Below are positions 52,727 through 61,677 of a stretch of DNA of 64,000 bases, in pieces. A program made the position numbers and the translations under genes. Source of the stretch: Butyrivibrio sp. WCD3002 (GTDB lineage Bacteria > Bacillota > Clostridia > Lachnospirales > Lachnospiraceae). The stretch spans positions 186,001-250,000 of the forward strand of contig NZ_AUJO01000001.1 in the NCBI RefSeq assembly GCF_000424265.1. Reading direction: 5' to 3'. A model generated the notes under the pieces. It was given only the letters and a program-made list of their open reading frames with translations, did not search any database and was not told the DNA's origin. Position 1 is the stretch's first letter. Each line of letters begins with the position of its first letter.

Positions 52727-53404
52727 ATGGATAAACTGAAAATATTAGTAGTAGATGATGAAGCAAGAATGAGAAAGCTTGTAAAGGACTTTCTGGTTAA
52801 AAGTAATTTTGACGTAATAGAGGCTGAGGATGGCCAGAAGGCTCTTGATATCTTCTTTGAGGATCAGAATGGAATAGCACTTATAATCCTCGATGTTATG
52901 ATGCCCAAAATGGATGGCTGGCAGGTTTGCCGAGAGGTGAGAGCTTATTCCAAGGTGCCGATCATCATGCTTACAGCAAGGACAGAGGAAAGGGATGAGC
53001 TGCAGGGCTTTGAGCTTGGCGTTGATGAGTATATAGCTAAGCCTTTTAGTCCTAAAATCCTTGTTGCCAGAGTAGATGCTATTTTAAGAAGAACCACACA
53101 GGTTACCAGTGAGGATATCATTGAAGCAGGCGGAATTATTATCAATAAAGCAGCTCATAGCGTTCAGATTGATGGAAAAGAAATTGAGCTTAGCTTCAAG
53201 GAATTTGAGCTTTTGACTTACTTTATCGAGAATAAAGGTATCGCATTATCGAGAGAAAAGATTCTTAATAATGTATGGAATTATGACTATTTCGGCGATG
53301 CCAGAACCATAGACACCCATGTAAAGAAACTCCGCGGAAAGATGGGAGAGAAGGGTGACCTGATAAAGACTATCTGGGGCATGGGTTACAAGTTCGAAGT
53401 TTGA
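52727..53404 (+). CDS. Response regulator, OmpR/PhoB family
   Basis: A 225-residue regulator: receiver domain (ILVVDDEARMRKLVKDFLVK; Asp56 in LIILDVMMPKMDG is the phosphorylation site; LTARTEE; IAKPFSPK) and a winged-helix DNA-binding domain (IELSFKEFELLTYFIENKG, RTIDTHVKKLRGKMGEKG and IWGMGYKFEV). I use ATG 52727, six bases after GGAG; an ATG at 52715 would overlap the previous gene. Its partner is probably the HAMP kinase at 57360, although a hybrid kinase gene follows directly. Confidence 0.95.
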   Translation: MDKLKILVVDDEARMRKLVKDFLVKSNFDVIEAEDGQKALDIFFEDQNGIALIILDVMMPKMDGWQVCREVRAYSKVPIIMLTARTEERDELQGFELGVDEYIAKPFSPKILVARVDAILRRTTQVTSEDIIEAGGIIINKAAHSVQIDGKEIELSFKEFELLTYFIENKGIALSREKILNNVWNYDYFGDARTIDTHVKKLRGKMGEKGDLIKTIWGMGYKFEV

Positions 53405-53422
53405 TTCCTTCGGAAAGGTATT

Positions 53423-56400
53423 ATGGAGAAACATACTAAAAAGCTGCGTGTTATATGCAAAGTTATATCGGTTCTAATATGGGCCGCTCTGACAGCCCTT
53501 TGTATTCATGCGTCTATACATGGTGAATCCTTTATGTTTTCAAGGGATGGAAACGTCTACCTGACTTTTTATCTGTTTCCATATGTTATGGTAGGGGCAT
53601 TGTACGGGTATTTTATCAGCATGATTTCCTTTGTTATGGCGTTTGTTACGACCCTTGTACTATCACCCACCGGAGCTTACAATATGGCTATTCATCTGGT
53701 GGCAACCCTGTGCTTTGCTCTTTTTGCTCAGTATGGTTTCTTTGCAAAAGTAAGAAAGACAGTTATTGCGGCGATTTGTACGCTGTGCATAACTTCTCTT
53801 GCTGAGTTTGCATGCCTTTCCGTAATACGAACCAATGAATATAATCTTGAAAACATTGGAAATATAATCACCTATTTCACAAGAGATATGCTGACAATTC
53901 TGATTGTCGCTGTAATTTGTTACCTTCTTTTTGCAAAATTCCCTGATATTTTTAAAATTATTTTCCCTATAGGCGTGTCCTACACAAAGGCATTTAAGGA
54001 AAACAAGGAGCTTCAGAAAAATCTAAGAAAAACCAGATTAAGCATCAAGATATCCTCAATCATAATAGCTGTTGAGCTGGTTCTTGGCATGGCAGTTGCT
54101 GTTTACATGATGGTTTTGTTCCCTGATTTAAAGGATATGTTTGTGGGAGGAATGCAGAGGCATGAAGCTATCGAGCAGTCTTTGCAGGATGAAGAAACAG
54201 AAGAGACAGTAAGTGCTGACAGCGAATTAGAAGATTCTGAAGCTAATGATGGTACAGTGAAAGGAACCATGGCTTATCAGCGAAAGAAGTTCATGGCTGA
54301 AATAGAGGCTATGGACTACACCTTTGACTATGTTGCCCTTGGTTTTGATATCAAGATGATTCTTCTAATGCTCTGCGTCGGAGTGCCTATGGCAGCATTC
54401 GCCAATTTTTTCACTAAAGTAACAATTGGCGGACCTATAGGAAGTATGTCTGATTTCATGTTTGAATACGCCAGAGCGGATGATGATATGAAGCTTGAAG
54501 TAGGACGTAAGGTGGACAAAATAGTCGTTGGTTCAAGGGATGAAATCAAGGTTTTGCATGAATCCATGAAAACCACGGTACATTCTGTGGAAGACTATAT
54601 CGGAAGAATCAAGGCTAAACAGGAGCTTGAGAAAGAACTGGAGGTTGCGCAGAAAGCCAGTGAGGCAAAATCATCCTTCCTTTCAAATATGTCCCATGAG
54701 ATCAGAACACCCATAAATGCTGTTCTCGGAATGAATGAGATGATACTTAGGGAATCGTCTGATGAGCAGATTCTTGAGTATGCCAACAATGTGAAAAGTG
54801 CTGGCAATTCTCTTCTTGGAATAATAAACGACATTCTTGATTTTTCAAAAATAGAAGCGGGAAAAATGGATATTCTTCCTGTTCAGTACCATTTAGGATC
54901 TACCATAAATGATCTCATAAATATGGTGGATGTAAAGGCAAAGGATAAAGGCCTTAAGCTTGAGCTGAATATAGACGAAACACTTCCCACGCAGCTTATC
55001 GGAGATGAGATAAGAATAAAGCAGTGTGTTACAAACATATTGTCAAATGCAGTTAAATACACGGAAGAAGGAACTGTTACCTTAGAAGTAAGTTATAGGA
55101 AGGTCGATGATCTGAATATCATGCTGAGGTTCCGGGTGGCAGATACCGGAATTGGCATTAAGGAAGAGGACATAAATAAGCTCTATTCGCCCTTCGAGAG
55201 AATAGAAGAAATCCGTAACCGTTCCATAGAGGGTACAGGTCTTGGAATGAGCATAGTTAAAAAGCTCCTTGCTCTTATGAACACAAGGCTTGAAGTAAAA
55301 AGTGTTTACGGCCAAGGCTCTGATTTTTCATTTGAAGTAAAACAGCAGGTTGAATCCTGGGAAGAGCTTGGCGACTTTAGACAAAGATATAAAGAATATC
55401 TCCAAAGCATCGAGAAATATCATGAAAAATTCAAGGCTCCGGATGCTATCATCCTTGTTGTGGATGATACGCCCATGAATTTAACCGTAGTAAAGGGCCT
55501 TTTGAAAAATACTCAGATTCAGGTCGATACTGCTGAAAGCGGCCCGGAGACTCTGGAAAAAGTAAAACAGAAAAAGTACGATGCTATTTTCATAGATCAC
55601 AGAATGCCGGTCATGGATGGAATAGAGACACTGACAGCCATGAAGACACTTGATGGAAATATGAACGTCGGGGTACCCTGCATAGCACTTACTGCCAATG
55701 CCGGCGAAGGCGCAAAGGAAGAGTACATGGCGGCGGGCTTTGATGATTATCTCTCAAAGCCGGTAGATGGACTAGTATTGGAGGAGATGCTTGAAGGGCT
55801 TCTTCCTTCTTCAAAGATTCTTCATCCCGGTGATGAAGGCTATGTGGATATCAGAGACGGAACAGATCCTGAAGAGGCTCATGAGAGCGAAGAGGCTACA
55901 AGTGATAGGGAAGCCTTGTACAGTAAGCTCGAAGGCATTGACTATAAAGAAGCTCTGAAAAACTGCGGAAGTCTTGATATTTTAACTGATGTTATTCATG
56001 AGTTCTATCTGGCAATTGATTCAAAATCAAAGGACATAGAGAATTTCGCAGCTGCTAAGGATTACAGGAATTTCACGGTTGCGGTTCATGCGCTTAAAAG
56101 CTCCGCAAGACTCATAGGAGCGCTTAAGCTTTCAGGTGATGCTGCATATCTTGAAAAATGCGGGAACGAAGAAAATCAGACTGAGATTGAAAACAAAACT
56201 CCTGAACTATTAAGCCTTTACAGAAGCTATAAGGAATATCTTGCACCTGCTGCGAAAACGGAAGATAATAACGATCTTCCGGAAATTCCGGAGGATGAAT
56301 TAATGAGCGCTTTTTCAGATATGAAAGAGCTGATAGAAGCTTATGATTTTGATACCGCAGATGGTATTATGAAAATGCTGGAGGGATACAGCATTCCGGC

Positions 56401-56479
56401 AGATTTACAAGAAAAATATGACAGGGTCAGGGAATTGATGGCCGCTGTAGACAGGGATGCATTACTTGGTATTCTCTAA
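53423..56479 (+). CDS. Hybrid sensor histidine kinase with receiver and Hpt domains
   Basis: A 1018-residue membrane sensor. About seven hydrophobic segments fill residues 10-190, then an extracytoplasmic loop with an acidic stretch between two further helices (about 210-330). The transmitter has HisKA (MSHEIRTPINAVLGM, His425) and HATPase motifs (NILSNAVKYTEEG, VADTGIGIKEEDI and GTGLGMSIVKKLL). A receiver (ILVVDDTPMNLTVV; Asp725 in IFIDHRMPVMDG) and a C-terminal Hpt domain (VAVHALKSSARLIGAL, His889) complete a phosphorelay in one chain. The signal is unknown. Confidence 0.93.
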   Translation: MEKHTKKLRVICKVISVLIWAALTALCIHASIHGESFMFSRDGNVYLTFYLFPYVMVGALYGYFISMISFVMAFVTTLVLSPTGAYNMAIHLVATLCFALFAQYGFFAKVRKTVIAAICTLCITSLAEFACLSVIRTNEYNLENIGNIITYFTRDMLTILIVAVICYLLFAKFPDIFKIIFPIGVSYTKAFKENKELQKNLRKTRLSIKISSIIIAVELVLGMAVAVYMMVLFPDLKDMFVGGMQRHEAIEQSLQDEETEETVSADSELEDSEANDGTVKGTMAYQRKKFMAEIEAMDYTFDYVALGFDIKMILLMLCVGVPMAAFANFFTKVTIGGPIGSMSDFMFEYARADDDMKLEVGRKVDKIVVGSRDEIKVLHESMKTTVHSVEDYIGRIKAKQELEKELEVAQKASEAKSSFLSNMSHEIRTPINAVLGMNEMILRESSDEQILEYANNVKSAGNSLLGIINDILDFSKIEAGKMDILPVQYHLGSTINDLINMVDVKAKDKGLKLELNIDETLPTQLIGDEIRIKQCVTNILSNAVKYTEEGTVTLEVSYRKVDDLNIMLRFRVADTGIGIKEEDINKLYSPFERIEEIRNRSIEGTGLGMSIVKKLLALMNTRLEVKSVYGQGSDFSFEVKQQVESWEELGDFRQRYKEYLQSIEKYHEKFKAPDAIILVVDDTPMNLTVVKGLLKNTQIQVDTAESGPETLEKVKQKKYDAIFIDHRMPVMDGIETLTAMKTLDGNMNVGVPCIALTANAGEGAKEEYMAAGFDDYLSKPVDGLVLEEMLEGLLPSSKILHPGDEGYVDIRDGTDPEEAHESEEATSDREALYSKLEGIDYKEALKNCGSLDILTDVIHEFYLAIDSKSKDIENFAAAKDYRNFTVAVHALKSSARLIGALKLSGDAAYLEKCGNEENQTEIENKTPELLSLYRSYKEYLAPAAKTEDNNDLPEIPEDELMSAFSDMKELIEAYDFDTADGIMKMLEGYSIPADLQEKYDRVRELMAAVDRDALLGIL

Positions 56480-56499
56480 GCAGAAAATGAGGGGAAAAC

Positions 56500-57264
56500 A
56501 TGGAAAAAAGAGTACTTTTGATAGGAAGCGAAAAAAGCTTCATGGTTACTTCAATCGCAAATGAACTAAAGGATGGAGGCTTTGAAGTTATTAGGACAAT
56601 TCCTGACGTTACGCAGATAGAGCGGATGGAGGATAAGCCTTCTGTATACCTCATCTATGTGGAAGATGTTGATGATATGCTGGAATTCTTTGTTTATCTA
56701 AAGGACAAAGCGGTAGAGGATGACATTTCCGTAAGCATCATAGGTTCATCGGATGAGATAGAAAAAATCGTAGCCAAGGTGTCAAGAGACAGACTTGCGG
56801 CCATTTTTGAGAGACCCGTCAATGTCAAGGAGCTTGGCAGACAGATGATGGCTGTTGTTGAGCAGGAAGAGGTTCGCCTTCAGAAAAAGCGAATTCTTGT
56901 GGTTGATGATGATGGCACAATGCTCAGGACCATAAAAAGCTGGCTCTCTGAAAAATATCAGGTTTTCATGGTGAATTCCGGAATGAATGCCATTACTTTT
57001 CTTGCTAAAAACAAGGTGGATCTCATTCTTCTGGACTATGAAATGCCGGTAACAACAGGTCCGCAGGTCCTTGAGATGCTAAGAAGCGAATCGGCAACAA
57101 GCAGTATTCCGGTCATGTTTTTAACTGTAAAGGGCGATAAGGAAAGCGTTATGAACGTGCTTGCGCTTAAGCCGGAGAAATATCTGTTAAAGACAATGCC
57201 GCCTGCTGAGCTTATCGCCAACATTGATGAATTTTTTGAAAAGCAGAAATATAAAAATTACTGA
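56500..57264 (+). CDS. Two-receiver response regulator without output domain
   Basis: A 254-residue protein with two receiver-like domains. The first (1-120: RVLLIGSEKSFMVTSIANEL) lacks the acidic pocket and the phosphorylated Asp, reading VYLIYVEDV, so it is degenerate. The second (RILVVDDDGTMLRTIKSWL; Asp179 in LILLDYEMPVTTGP; VMFLTVKGD; KYLLKTM) is intact. With no DNA-binding or enzymatic domain it may accept phosphate from the Hpt domain of the hybrid kinase encoded 20 bases upstream and pass on the signal by protein contact. Confidence 0.9.
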   Translation: MEKRVLLIGSEKSFMVTSIANELKDGGFEVIRTIPDVTQIERMEDKPSVYLIYVEDVDDMLEFFVYLKDKAVEDDISVSIIGSSDEIEKIVAKVSRDRLAAIFERPVNVKELGRQMMAVVEQEEVRLQKKRILVVDDDGTMLRTIKSWLSEKYQVFMVNSGMNAITFLAKNKVDLILLDYEMPVTTGPQVLEMLRSESATSSIPVMFLTVKGDKESVMNVLALKPEKYLLKTMPPAELIANIDEFFEKQKYKNY

Positions 57265-57359
57265 TAAATAGTGAACAAGTTGTGAAAATACTGAAAAGTC
57301 CTTATTTAAGTGATAAGATTATACTAACATTTGATATAAGGAAAGCTATGTGATCAGGT

Positions 57360-58874
57360 ATGAGTAAGAACGCAAGTGAGAAGAAGGTACGCAGGTCGCT
57401 GCGTGTTGAATTTAGCATATTATTCATCGTTGTTATGGCAGGGATGATCGGTATGTGTCTTGTAATCAATAAGGCATTTTTAGAGCGGGTATATTTAAAT
57501 CATCAGATGGGAGTTGTCAAGGAAGCGTATCAAAACATTGACGATGCCTCCGACGACGGAAGCTTTACAACGGATGAATATGATATAGAGCTTCAGCAGA
57601 TATGTGACAGATATGGAATAGAACTGATAGTGCTTGACGCAGATTCGCAGATGATAAAATCGTCATCGGGCGATGCAGACTACATGGCATCTGTTCTTTG
57701 GGAAAATCTTATCGGTGATACCATGATGAGACGAATGCCCAGACAGAGAGATATTCTTGAAAAAACCGATACTTATACTGTCCAGATAGAGATGGATAAC
57801 AGAACAAATTCTGAATACCTTGAAATCTGGGGCGTCATAGATACCGGTTATATCGTTATGGTAAGATGTGCCATGGCCGGTATAAGAGAGAGTATAGGCA
57901 TTTTCAACAGGTTCATATCCTTTGTGGGAATTTTAGCGATAATTATAGGTTCCTGCCTTTTAATTTATCTTACTAACAAGATCACGAGGCCTATATTGCA
58001 GCTGAGCGACATCTCAAGTGAGATGAAGGACCTGAATTTTGAAGCAAAATATAAATCCAAGGAGAAAAATAAGAACGAGCTTGATATCCTTGGTGATAAT
58101 ATAAACGAGCTGTCAGAAACTCTGGAAACAACCATAAAAGAGCTTAAAACAGCCAATAACGAGCTAAAGCAGGATATTGCTCACAAAGAAGAAATAGATG
58201 AGATGCGAAGGGAGTTTTTATCTAATGTATCTCATGAGCTTAAAACTCCCATAGCGCTTATTCAGGGCTATGCCGAGGGTTTGGATGAAGGCGTTATCGA
58301 TGATCCTGAGAGTATGAAGTTTTACTGCGACGTAATCAGGGATGAAGCATCGAAGATGGATACCCTTGTTAAAAAGCTCCTTACTCTTAATCAGCTGGAG
58401 TTTGGTAATGATGTTGTTAAGATGGAGCGATTTGATATAGTCCAGACCCTAAAGAATTACATAAAATCTGCCGAAATATTAACGAAGCAGAAAAATGCCA
58501 CTGTCAGAATGGCAGATTATACTCCGCTGTATGTGTGGGCAGATGCTTTTAAAATCGAAGAAGTCATAATGAATTATTACAGTAATGCGCTTAATCATTT
58601 GGATGGAGAGGGCATTATTGAAATCAAGTTAGAGCAAAAGGATGGAAAGGTTCGCGTCTCTGTATTTAATACAGGTGAACCGATTCCGGAAGATAGCATA
58701 GATCATATTTGGGAAAAGTTTTACAAGGTGGATAAGGCAAGAACCCGTGAATACGGTGGAAGCGGAGTTGGCCTTTCTATAGTTAAGGCGATAATGGAAT
58801 CCATGCACCAGGAGTATGGTGTAAAGAATTACGATAACGGAGTGGAATTTTGGTTTGAACTCGAAACCGTTTAA
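57360..58874 (+). CDS. Sensor histidine kinase with HAMP domain
   Basis: A 504-residue kinase: two membrane helices (LFIVVMAGMIGMCLVI near residue 20 and FVGILAIIIGSCLLIYLT near 190) flank an extracellular sensing domain. A HAMP linker (NKITRPILQLSDISSEMKDL) leads to HisKA (NVSHELKTPIALIQGYAEGL, His292) and HATPase (NYYSNALNHLDGEG, VFNTGEPIPEDSIDHIWEKF and YGGSGVGLSIVKAIM). The domain order matches kinases paired with OmpR-type regulators, so the regulator at 52727 is its likely partner. The translation signal before ATG 57360 is weak. Confidence 0.94.
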   Translation: MSKNASEKKVRRSLRVEFSILFIVVMAGMIGMCLVINKAFLERVYLNHQMGVVKEAYQNIDDASDDGSFTTDEYDIELQQICDRYGIELIVLDADSQMIKSSSGDADYMASVLWENLIGDTMMRRMPRQRDILEKTDTYTVQIEMDNRTNSEYLEIWGVIDTGYIVMVRCAMAGIRESIGIFNRFISFVGILAIIIGSCLLIYLTNKITRPILQLSDISSEMKDLNFEAKYKSKEKNKNELDILGDNINELSETLETTIKELKTANNELKQDIAHKEEIDEMRREFLSNVSHELKTPIALIQGYAEGLDEGVIDDPESMKFYCDVIRDEASKMDTLVKKLLTLNQLEFGNDVVKMERFDIVQTLKNYIKSAEILTKQKNATVRMADYTPLYVWADAFKIEEVIMNYYSNALNHLDGEGIIEIKLEQKDGKVRVSVFNTGEPIPEDSIDHIWEKFYKVDKARTREYGGSGVGLSIVKAIMESMHQEYGVKNYDNGVEFWFELETV

Positions 58875-58888
58875 ACAGGGGGCAGTTT

Positions 58889-59983
58889 ATGGGTAAAAGA
58901 GTTTTAAAAATAATAGCTGCAGGGTGCATAGCTTCTGTATTTCTCACCGGCTGCGGATCTACTTTTCCTGAAATGACGCAGGAGGAGTACAACCAGACCG
59001 TTCAGTACGCGGTGGGCCTTTTGATGAAGTACTCAAATAACGGCGTTGAGAGGTTGTCCTCAATAAGTGCTCTTGAAATGCAGCATCAGATTGAAAAAGA
59101 GGAACGCGAAGCAGCGAAGGCTGAAAGAGATGCTCAGCTCGCTCAGGATTTGGAAAATGGAGCAGTGACGGCTCCTTCTGAGGAAGCAACGGAAGATGAT
59201 AGTCTTATCGCTCAGGCTGATGAGGGACCTGCCGATGGTTCTGAAGGTGATGACGTTAGGGTCGATATCTCCTCAGAGGATGGAAACTCTGATGATGATG
59301 TGGATGAGCTTCTTAATGAGTATGAGGACCAATTAAAGGAAGGTGTAGAAAACGCCGAAAATGCAGACGCTGCTGACAGCTCGGATTCTTCCGAGGAAGA
59401 TGAACCGGTCAGTGACGCGGATGCCTCTGATAGCGCATCGACAGAAGAAAGCTCACCGGATGCGACTCTTGAGGAATTAGAAGCTCTTGCGGATCAGCCC
59501 ACTGAGGATACAACTGTTTCCGATAATCCTGCAGAGGGTGAATCACTTACTACCTCCACCGATGAAACCGTGGATGGAATGAGACAGGAGATTTCGAAGG
59601 GTATATTTCTTACTTATTCAGGCTACAGCGTTGCCGGCTCTTACGCCGATGAGAGAGATGTATTCTCAATCACAGCCACAAAGGGTAATAAGCTTCTTGT
59701 ACTTAATTTCAAGCTTATAAATACCAGCGGAATGGATGTAACTGTGGATATGGTTAAGGCAAATCCTCATTTCCAGGTAATCCTTAACGGAACAAATGTG
59801 GGTTACACCAATGTGACCATGCTTGATAATGATTTGAGCAGCTTCGCCGGAACTATTCCTGCCGGAGCTAAGCAGAACATGGTTCTCATCAAGCAGATGA
59901 ATCAGGATAAGGTAAAGACAGTTGACACCCTGGGACTCATCGGAACCCTTGGCGGAGATACCATCACCTTCAATCTGGAATAA
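58889..59983 (+). CDS. Lipoprotein with long acidic linker and C-terminal DUF4352-like domain
   Basis: A 364-residue lipoprotein (lipobox FLTGCGS, Cys22). A short helical region (EYNQTVQYAVGLLMKYSNN and following) leads to an Asp/Glu/Ser-rich linker at about residues 85-225. The C-terminal domain of about 130 residues (FLTYSGYSVAGSYADE, LLVLNFKLINTSGMDVTV and AGTIPAGAKQNMVLIK) resembles the immunoglobulin-like DUF4352/Telomeric-repeat-type fold seen in clostridial lipoproteins. It lies 14 bases after the HAMP kinase gene, so it may present or sense an envelope signal for it. That role is inference. Confidence 0.8.
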   Translation: MGKRVLKIIAAGCIASVFLTGCGSTFPEMTQEEYNQTVQYAVGLLMKYSNNGVERLSSISALEMQHQIEKEEREAAKAERDAQLAQDLENGAVTAPSEEATEDDSLIAQADEGPADGSEGDDVRVDISSEDGNSDDDVDELLNEYEDQLKEGVENAENADAADSSDSSEEDEPVSDADASDSASTEESSPDATLEELEALADQPTEDTTVSDNPAEGESLTTSTDETVDGMRQEISKGIFLTYSGYSVAGSYADERDVFSITATKGNKLLVLNFKLINTSGMDVTVDMVKANPHFQVILNGTNVGYTNVTMLDNDLSSFAGTIPAGAKQNMVLIKQMNQDKVKTVDTLGLIGTLGGDTITFNLE

Positions 59984-60006
59984 ACAAAAATCATAAATAT
60001 GTTCAC

Positions 60007-60037
60007 AAAAAATACTCCCGTAACGGGAGTATTTTTT
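60007..60037 (+). terminator. Rho-independent terminator after the lipoprotein gene
   Basis: AAAAAATACTCCCG pairs with CGGGAGTATTTTTT over a TAA loop; the stem is perfect. A and T runs on both sides suit bidirectional use with the convergent Rpn gene. Confidence 0.95.
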
Positions 60038-60080
60038 GGTGAATAAGTAAACGTCTATGACTTATAGTATCTCTACAAAA

Positions 60081-61061
60081 TCAGCTCAAATCACCATATT
60101 TTTGTTTGTACTTTTGCAATTGGGATTCTATATCAGCAATGGTGGCATCTTTGTCAGCAATAGTGGCGTCTTTGCCAGCAATAGTGGCGTCTTTATCGGC
60201 AATGGTGGCGTCTTTATTAGCAATAGTAACATCTTTATCAGCGAGAGCGGCACTTTGCTCAGCTATAGTAGCTTCTCTGTCTGCAATGATCGGATTAAGC
60301 TTTTCCTCAGCGTCTGTATATCCGGCGACATACTGAGTGTCGAACATTTCCCTGTAACGGCGCTGGCCTTCTAGCATTTCTCTTGTGACATCATCTGTAT
60401 TAAGTTCAAGAATCATATTGCCTACCTCCTCTATAACAGGATTGTCCTTAGCAAGAACCTTGAATTGTTCCCACGTATTAGCTTTGAATAACTTTGCCCA
60501 ATAAACAAGATTATTGCATATATCCTCATCTGTTGCTTTGTCTAGATGGTTCAATTGTAACACGTTTATTCCAAATTTATCAGTGTAAGGAACATGATTT
60601 TTAGTGTTCAGAAGAAGATAATGTGAATAAAATTCAGTATTATTCGGCAGGAGATTCTGATCTGTTATGCAGTAATGTGTAGTAGGTTTAAGAAGTGAAT
60701 AGTTATCACCGCCTTTAAGATTATCATATGCCCTACATAAATAGAGAATCGACCTGGGAATCCAGTACTTATCTTCATAAACCTGAACTTCTATATTCAT
60801 GGTTTCGTTGTTATTAAGGGTAAGCAGAAGATCTAAAACCGTCTCTTTGGTGAGATTATTTAGACTAATAGGGTTTTTAACTAAAACCTTTTTTACATCT
60901 GCAGGGTTGATTCCTTTCAAAGCGCAGATTAGACCAGTCAAAGCCTTTTCTGAATTCTGCATAATGTAATGGAATACAATGTCACTTGTCAGAGGGAACT
61001 CTATCGGCCCTGTGGCATTCTCATAACTAATAGATTTATTTTTGTCTTTTATTTCGTTCAT
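60081..61061 (-). CDS. Rpn-family (PD-(D/E)XK) nuclease/transposase-like protein with C-terminal repeats
   Basis: A 326-residue protein of the PDDEXK_2/Rpn family, linked in Escherichia coli to recombination and DNA cleavage. The core is at the N terminus: PLTSDIVFHYIMQNSEKALT, LDLLLTLNN and MNIEVQVYEDKYW, where the catalytic E-x-K is E-V-Q as usual for this family, then RSILYLCRAYDNL. Residues from about 255 to the end form a seven-residue tandem repeat (IADKDAT-like) that should be a coiled coil. AGGAAGG lies six bases before ATG 61061. These genes are common in multiple copies in clostridia. Confidence 0.85.
   Translation of the reverse strand: MNEIKDKNKSISYENATGPIEFPLTSDIVFHYIMQNSEKALTGLICALKGINPADVKKVLVKNPISLNNLTKETVLDLLLTLNNNETMNIEVQVYEDKYWIPRSILYLCRAYDNLKGGDNYSLLKPTTHYCITDQNLLPNNTEFYSHYLLLNTKNHVPYTDKFGINVLQLNHLDKATDEDICNNLVYWAKLFKANTWEQFKVLAKDNPVIEEVGNMILELNTDDVTREMLEGQRRYREMFDTQYVAGYTDAEEKLNPIIADREATIAEQSAALADKDVTIANKDATIADKDATIAGKDATIADKDATIADIESQLQKYKQKYGDLS
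60131..60298 (-). repeat. 21-bp tandem repeat (about 8 units) in the Rpn gene
   Basis: Units begin at about 60131, 60152, 60173, 60194, 60215, 60236, 60257 and 60278. On the plus strand the central ones read close to TGTCAGCAATAGTGGCGTCTT; the outer three are more diverged. Each encodes seven residues near the C terminus. Length is a multiple of three, so copy-number change keeps the frame. Confidence 0.9.
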
Positions 61062-61325
61062 TCTTTTCCTTCCTATAATTTTATAACTTAACAATACCGG
61101 TAAAGTTTGGGAAAAATTGGCAAAGCGCCAAATGAAATGCGAGTCATAGAAATTGACTGCAGGAAAGAATATATCAGAGGAAGTCTGAAAATAAAAGCGA
61201 ATTAAGAAAACCTTAAGGAAAAATTAGGAATCTTAAGAAAATAATGGTTTTTTTAAAAAACGCTAAAACGAGGTGTTTAAAGCAATAATGCAGACGTGCC
61301 TTAAGAATCTGCATATATTAATTTG
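61062..61325. other. Non-coding gap upstream of the Rpn gene
   Basis: No gene is supported. It probably holds the promoter of the minus-strand Rpn gene. Small inverted repeats are present: TTGGC/GCCAA near 61119 and CTTAAG repeated near 61212 and 61232. I see no strong promoter match. Confidence 0.5.
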
Positions 61326-61409
61326 AAATTATAAAAAGACCATAAAGACTATTAAATTCTCTTCATTATTGTATTTTTTTTCATTGTTTGTTTTAGACTT
61401 TTAAGGTAT
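61326..61409 (+). repeat. Copy A of a diverged direct repeat flanking the candidate RNA
   Basis: About 84 bases that align with 61678-61759 at roughly 70% identity. Shared landmarks are AAAAACCATAAAG-like sequence, TTCATT-TTGT-TTTTTT, and TAGACTTTTAAGGTAT versus TAGACTTATAGGTAC at the end. It may be a promoter or regulatory block. Confidence 0.6.
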
Positions 61410-61410
61410 C

Positions 61411-61667
61411 AGAGGGTGTATAAAATCTTTGGTTCCGGAACGGTTTTATACATCAGATGCGACGAGTAACTATCAACCGAATAGTCGTTTTCGAATGCCA
61501 GTACTGTTCACACCTTATGGTGCTCACAGCAACGGGATTTGCCCATTCCAGTTGCCTTCGGCAAAGGGGCAAATCCTACATATGGAAGAACTGTAAGAGG
61601 ATAAAAACACACCCCGGCCGTAGTGGCATCCGTACAGAATGGATGTCATCGCGACTGGGGTATTTTT
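61411..61667 (+). ncRNA. Candidate structured RNA, unclassified
   Basis: A non-coding stretch dense in hairpins. TGTATAAAA (61417-61425) pairs with TTTTATACA (61444-61452). ACTAT (61469-61473) pairs with ATAGT (61481-61485). CTGT plus CACC (61504-61514) pairs with GGTG plus ACAG (61519-61529). GGATTTGCCC (61535-61544) pairs perfectly with GGGCAAATCC (61567-61576) around the inner TTGCC/GGCAA hairpin (61552-61564). A terminator-like stem ends it. GC content is clearly above the flanks. It does not match tmRNA, RNase P RNA, SRP RNA, 6S RNA or the c-di-GMP riboswitches that I know. A trans-acting RNA and a cis-acting leader are both possible. Confidence 0.6.
61610..61667 (+). terminator. Terminator-like hairpin closing the candidate RNA
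   Basis: ACCCC (61611-61615) pairs with GGGGT (61657-61661), and GGCATCC (61625-61631) pairs with GGATGTC (61641-61647) in the upper stem, followed by a run of T. The stem has internal mismatches. Confidence 0.7.
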
Positions 61668-61677
61668 AATTAATTGT

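Noticed and set aside
60131..60298. Short regular repeats that might suggest a CRISPR array
   Set aside because: The 21-bp units are directly abutting with no spacers, lie in frame inside the Rpn gene and encode a heptad repeat.
61411..61667. 6S RNA, tmRNA, SRP RNA or c-di-GMP riboswitch
   Set aside because: The long rod with central bubble, the tmRNA ends, the SRP GGAA/Alu motifs and the GEMM core were each looked for and not found.
61457..61669. Open frame of 70 codons in the gap upstream of the large surface protein
   Set aside because: It overlaps several strong hairpins and a terminator and has no ribosome binding site; a structured RNA explains the stretch better.
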